This document shows, one piece after another, positions 62,523 through 64,000 of a stretch of DNA of 64,000 bases. This DNA is from JAABRE01 sp964413275 (GTDB lineage Bacteria; Cyanobacteriota; Cyanobacteriia; Cyanobacteriales; JAABRE01). The stretch is from positions 1 through 64,000 of the forward strand of contig CAYPSO010000002.1 in the NCBI GenBank assembly GCA_964413275.1, given 5' to 3'. The notes under the pieces are model-generated. The model saw nothing but the letters and a program-made list of their open reading frames with translations. It made no database searches and was not told where the DNA came from. Position 1 is the stretch's first letter. Every line of letters begins with the position of its first letter. The position numbers and the translations under genes were made by a program.

Positions 62523-62960
62523 TTAAGGTCTAACGTTAACTGTATAACTAAACTTAAATGGTTTAAAAGAAATACCATCTTTTGCTGTACCAAGAATTTC
62601 TAATTCGTACGCTCCAGCTTGAGAAAATATAATATTTGCTCCCGGCACTTCTTGATATTTTTCCACATTGATTGCTTCTAAATTAGGATTAAGTATTGGT
62701 TGAGAATTAGCAGTGCGAGGTAAGGTATAAACTGATAATTTACAGGAACATTGAGATAAGGGAATTGTTTGTCCTCCACGACGAGTTAACGCAAACCAAG
62801 CTTGAGATGTTGTTCCGACACGGGGATTATGATTTGGTTCGATATGAAAAGTAGCAGCCACATTCCCTGATATTTCTACATTGTGAGCTAATACTGGTAA
62901 GGCTAATACTGTAGAAAATAAAAATAGACTAATATTTTTTTGAATTGCAAAACAAAACAT
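62523..62960 (-). CDS. Secreted hypothetical protein (145 aa)
   Basis: Signal peptide at about 1-25 (LFLFSTVLALPVLA-HN). The mature beta-sandwich-like domain starts HNVEISGNVAATFHIEPNHNPRVGTTSQAWFALTRRGG, with a CSC pair (about 66-68) and a His-rich start that could bind copper. It lies 99 bp downstream of the TauE/SafE-ferric-reductase fusion gene on the same strand, so a shared role in metal or redox handling is likely. No named family recognised. Confidence 0.75.
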   Translation of the reverse strand: MFCFAIQKNISLFLFSTVLALPVLAHNVEISGNVAATFHIEPNHNPRVGTTSQAWFALTRRGGQTIPLSQCSCKLSVYTLPRTANSQPILNPNLEAINVEKYQEVPGANIIFSQAGAYELEILGTAKDGISFKPFKFSYTVNVRP

Positions 62961-63059
62961 TTTTCTCTAATAAAAATTTACAATTATATTATAACAATAA
63001 ATAAGGGTTTTTATAATTATCTATAAAATACTCATGATTTATTTTTTAGATTAATTAAA

Positions 63060-64000
63060 TCAATAATTAATGTGCTTTTTTATTAATAAGTTAAATAAGT
63101 GTGAGCGAATAAATAAAACAATAATTACTAAAAGAATAATAAAAGCGGTTCTTACTTGATGAATGCCCGTTAATTCTAATGCTCCTAGATAATGAGAACC
63201 TAAAAAAACAGCATGAATAATAATTAAAATAAAAGCTGGAACACTTAATAAATGAATTTGTCGCCAGTGCTTACCTAATACTTTTTGAAGAGTATCAAAA
63301 CTGGTGATAGCAGCAGGAGTTAATAAGATAAGTGCCACAATTCCTGCGATCGCACCATATTTATGTTGAGGTAACATAAATGAGATGGCGTCTAAATTCC
63401 AATTTAAGGAATGCTCCAACATATGTGCTGTATGTGCCAAAGCTAAAATAAAGCCACCCACCCCAAAAACCCGACGATACTGCAAAGGTGCAGCCCAAAA
63501 TCTACTCAGAGGACGAGCAACTAGGGCGATCGCCAATAACAATAAAGCACCATGTCCGGTATAATCTATCATGGCATCAGTGCGTAACAAAGTTAAAATA
63601 CCAATGCCTAAAGTTATCCAACCACCTAGTCTAAATAATTGACTGCGTTTATCTGCACTTAACTTAGAAGTAGAAATTCCCACTCCTAACATCATCGGTA
63701 TAGTACCTAAACCAAAACAGAGCATAGTTATTGCTCCCCCAAATATATCCCCTGTTTCGATGGCCTTCAGTTGAGCAGCATATAAAAAACCACAGGGAAT
63801 CAAACCCCAAAAAGTTCCCAGAATCCCTGGTGTCCACCAATATTTTTGATCGGAAACTCGATTCATTCCCGAACTAAGTTGTTGATGCAAACCTCCTTCT
63901 AAAGGGTGTAAAAAAGGTAAATGGGGCAACCAATTTGGTTTAATATTGCCTAAGCCAAACCAAATTAACATCAAACCCGTAAAAATAGCCATACCTTGGC
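63060..64000 (-). CDS. TauE/SafE (UreH_2)-ferric reductase-like fusion membrane protein, partial
   Basis: Runs off the right edge: the frame is open upstream of Met (63992), and QGMAIFTGLMLIWFGLG is an internal family segment, so the true start lies outside. The first half is the second part of a UreH_2-type TauE/SafE domain (WGLIPCGFLYAAQLKA, GLGTIPMMLGVG). From about residue 170 a ferric-reductase-like transmembrane domain follows, with paired His (LAHTAHMLEH; WRQIHLLSVPAF; IIIHAVFLGSHYLG) suited to bind haem. Such fusions recur in cyanobacteria. Copper, haem or electron transfer across the membrane is likely. Confidence 0.85.
   Translation of the reverse strand, partial: QGMAIFTGLMLIWFGLGNIKPNWLPHLPFLHPLEGGLHQQLSSGMNRVSDQKYWWTPGILGTFWGLIPCGFLYAAQLKAIETGDIFGGAITMLCFGLGTIPMMLGVGISTSKLSADKRSQLFRLGGWITLGIGILTLLRTDAMIDYTGHGALLLLAIALVARPLSRFWAAPLQYRRVFGVGGFILALAHTAHMLEHSLNWNLDAISFMLPQHKYGAIAGIVALILLTPAAITSFDTLQKVLGKHWRQIHLLSVPAFILIIIHAVFLGSHYLGALELTGIHQVRTAFIILLVIIVLFIRSHLFNLLIKKHINY

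Overview
The window is chromosomal DNA of a low-GC, unicellular-type cyanobacterium. The evidence is a cyanobacterial ATP synthase operon (atp1-atpB-atpE-b'-b-delta-alpha-gamma, with a separate b' gene), menB, an NdbB-type NDH-2, a CruA/CruP-family protein, the cyanobacterial chorismate lyase, an apocarotenoid-type oxygenase, glycolate oxidase GlcD, and scattered HIP1 octamers (GCGATCGC, for example at 5261, 17193 and 44766). AT richness and protein style suggest the Geminocystis/Cyanobacterium group. That placement is inference; no 16S rRNA gene is present.

Layout. 1-1.9 kb: small unknown proteins, a glycine-zipper protein and a frameshifted iron-sulfur-flavoprotein-like gene. 1.9-4.5 kb: fatty acid desaturase and carotenoid oxygenase. 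4.5-10.9 kb: complete F0 plus alpha, gamma and delta ATP synthase operon on the minus strand, closed by a good terminator and with hairpin and repeat elements on both sides of atpE. 11-16.7 kb: CsbD protein, a 1289-aa polytopic DUF2157-like protein and several gene relics. 16.9-18.6 kb: persulfide-dioxygenase-like MBL enzyme plus TauE/SafE exporter (likely sulfide detoxification). 18.7-22 kb: aroQ, a 46-aa conserved gene missed by length cut-offs, cinA and a WecA/TagO-like transferase. 22-28.5 kb: PEP-CTERM protein, secreted proteins, a regulatory-domain methyltransferase and a 941-aa modular surface protein that looks 5'-truncated. 28.6-39 kb: GgtD-like permease with an HD hydrolase, trhO, ndbB, cruP-like, double histidine phosphatase, chorismate lyase, hisB, glcD. 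39-46 kb: glycosyltransferase, second PEP-CTERM protein, tandem paralogues, phoH, degenerate GGDEF protein. 46.2-50.5 kb: co-directional sfsA-purU-ABC exporter-nitrilase. 50.6-53.3 kb: a gene graveyard (DUF4351-type pseudogene, thioredoxin gene next to a gutted permease, TnpB relic). 54.3-64 kb: pdhB, secD, menB, pstS, rplS, tRNA-Trp, a GT81-like transferase and a TauE/SafE-ferric reductase fusion running off the right edge.

Recurrent themes are isoprenoid quinone and carotenoid metabolism (chorismate lyase, menB, ndbB, cruP-like, carotenoid oxygenase), cell-surface and PEP-CTERM proteins, and much small-scale decay. At least six genes carry frameshifts, nonsense codons or in-frame deletions. 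At least four families of short inverted-repeat (MITE/REP/heptamer) elements sit between genes.

I found no convincing CRISPR array, prophage, intact insertion sequence or clearly new multigene system. The most interesting items are the repeat families, the orphaned or gutted genes, the tandem paralogues at 41.9-44.1 kb, the truncated modular adhesin, and the zinc-ribbon protein with a degenerate GGDEF domain.
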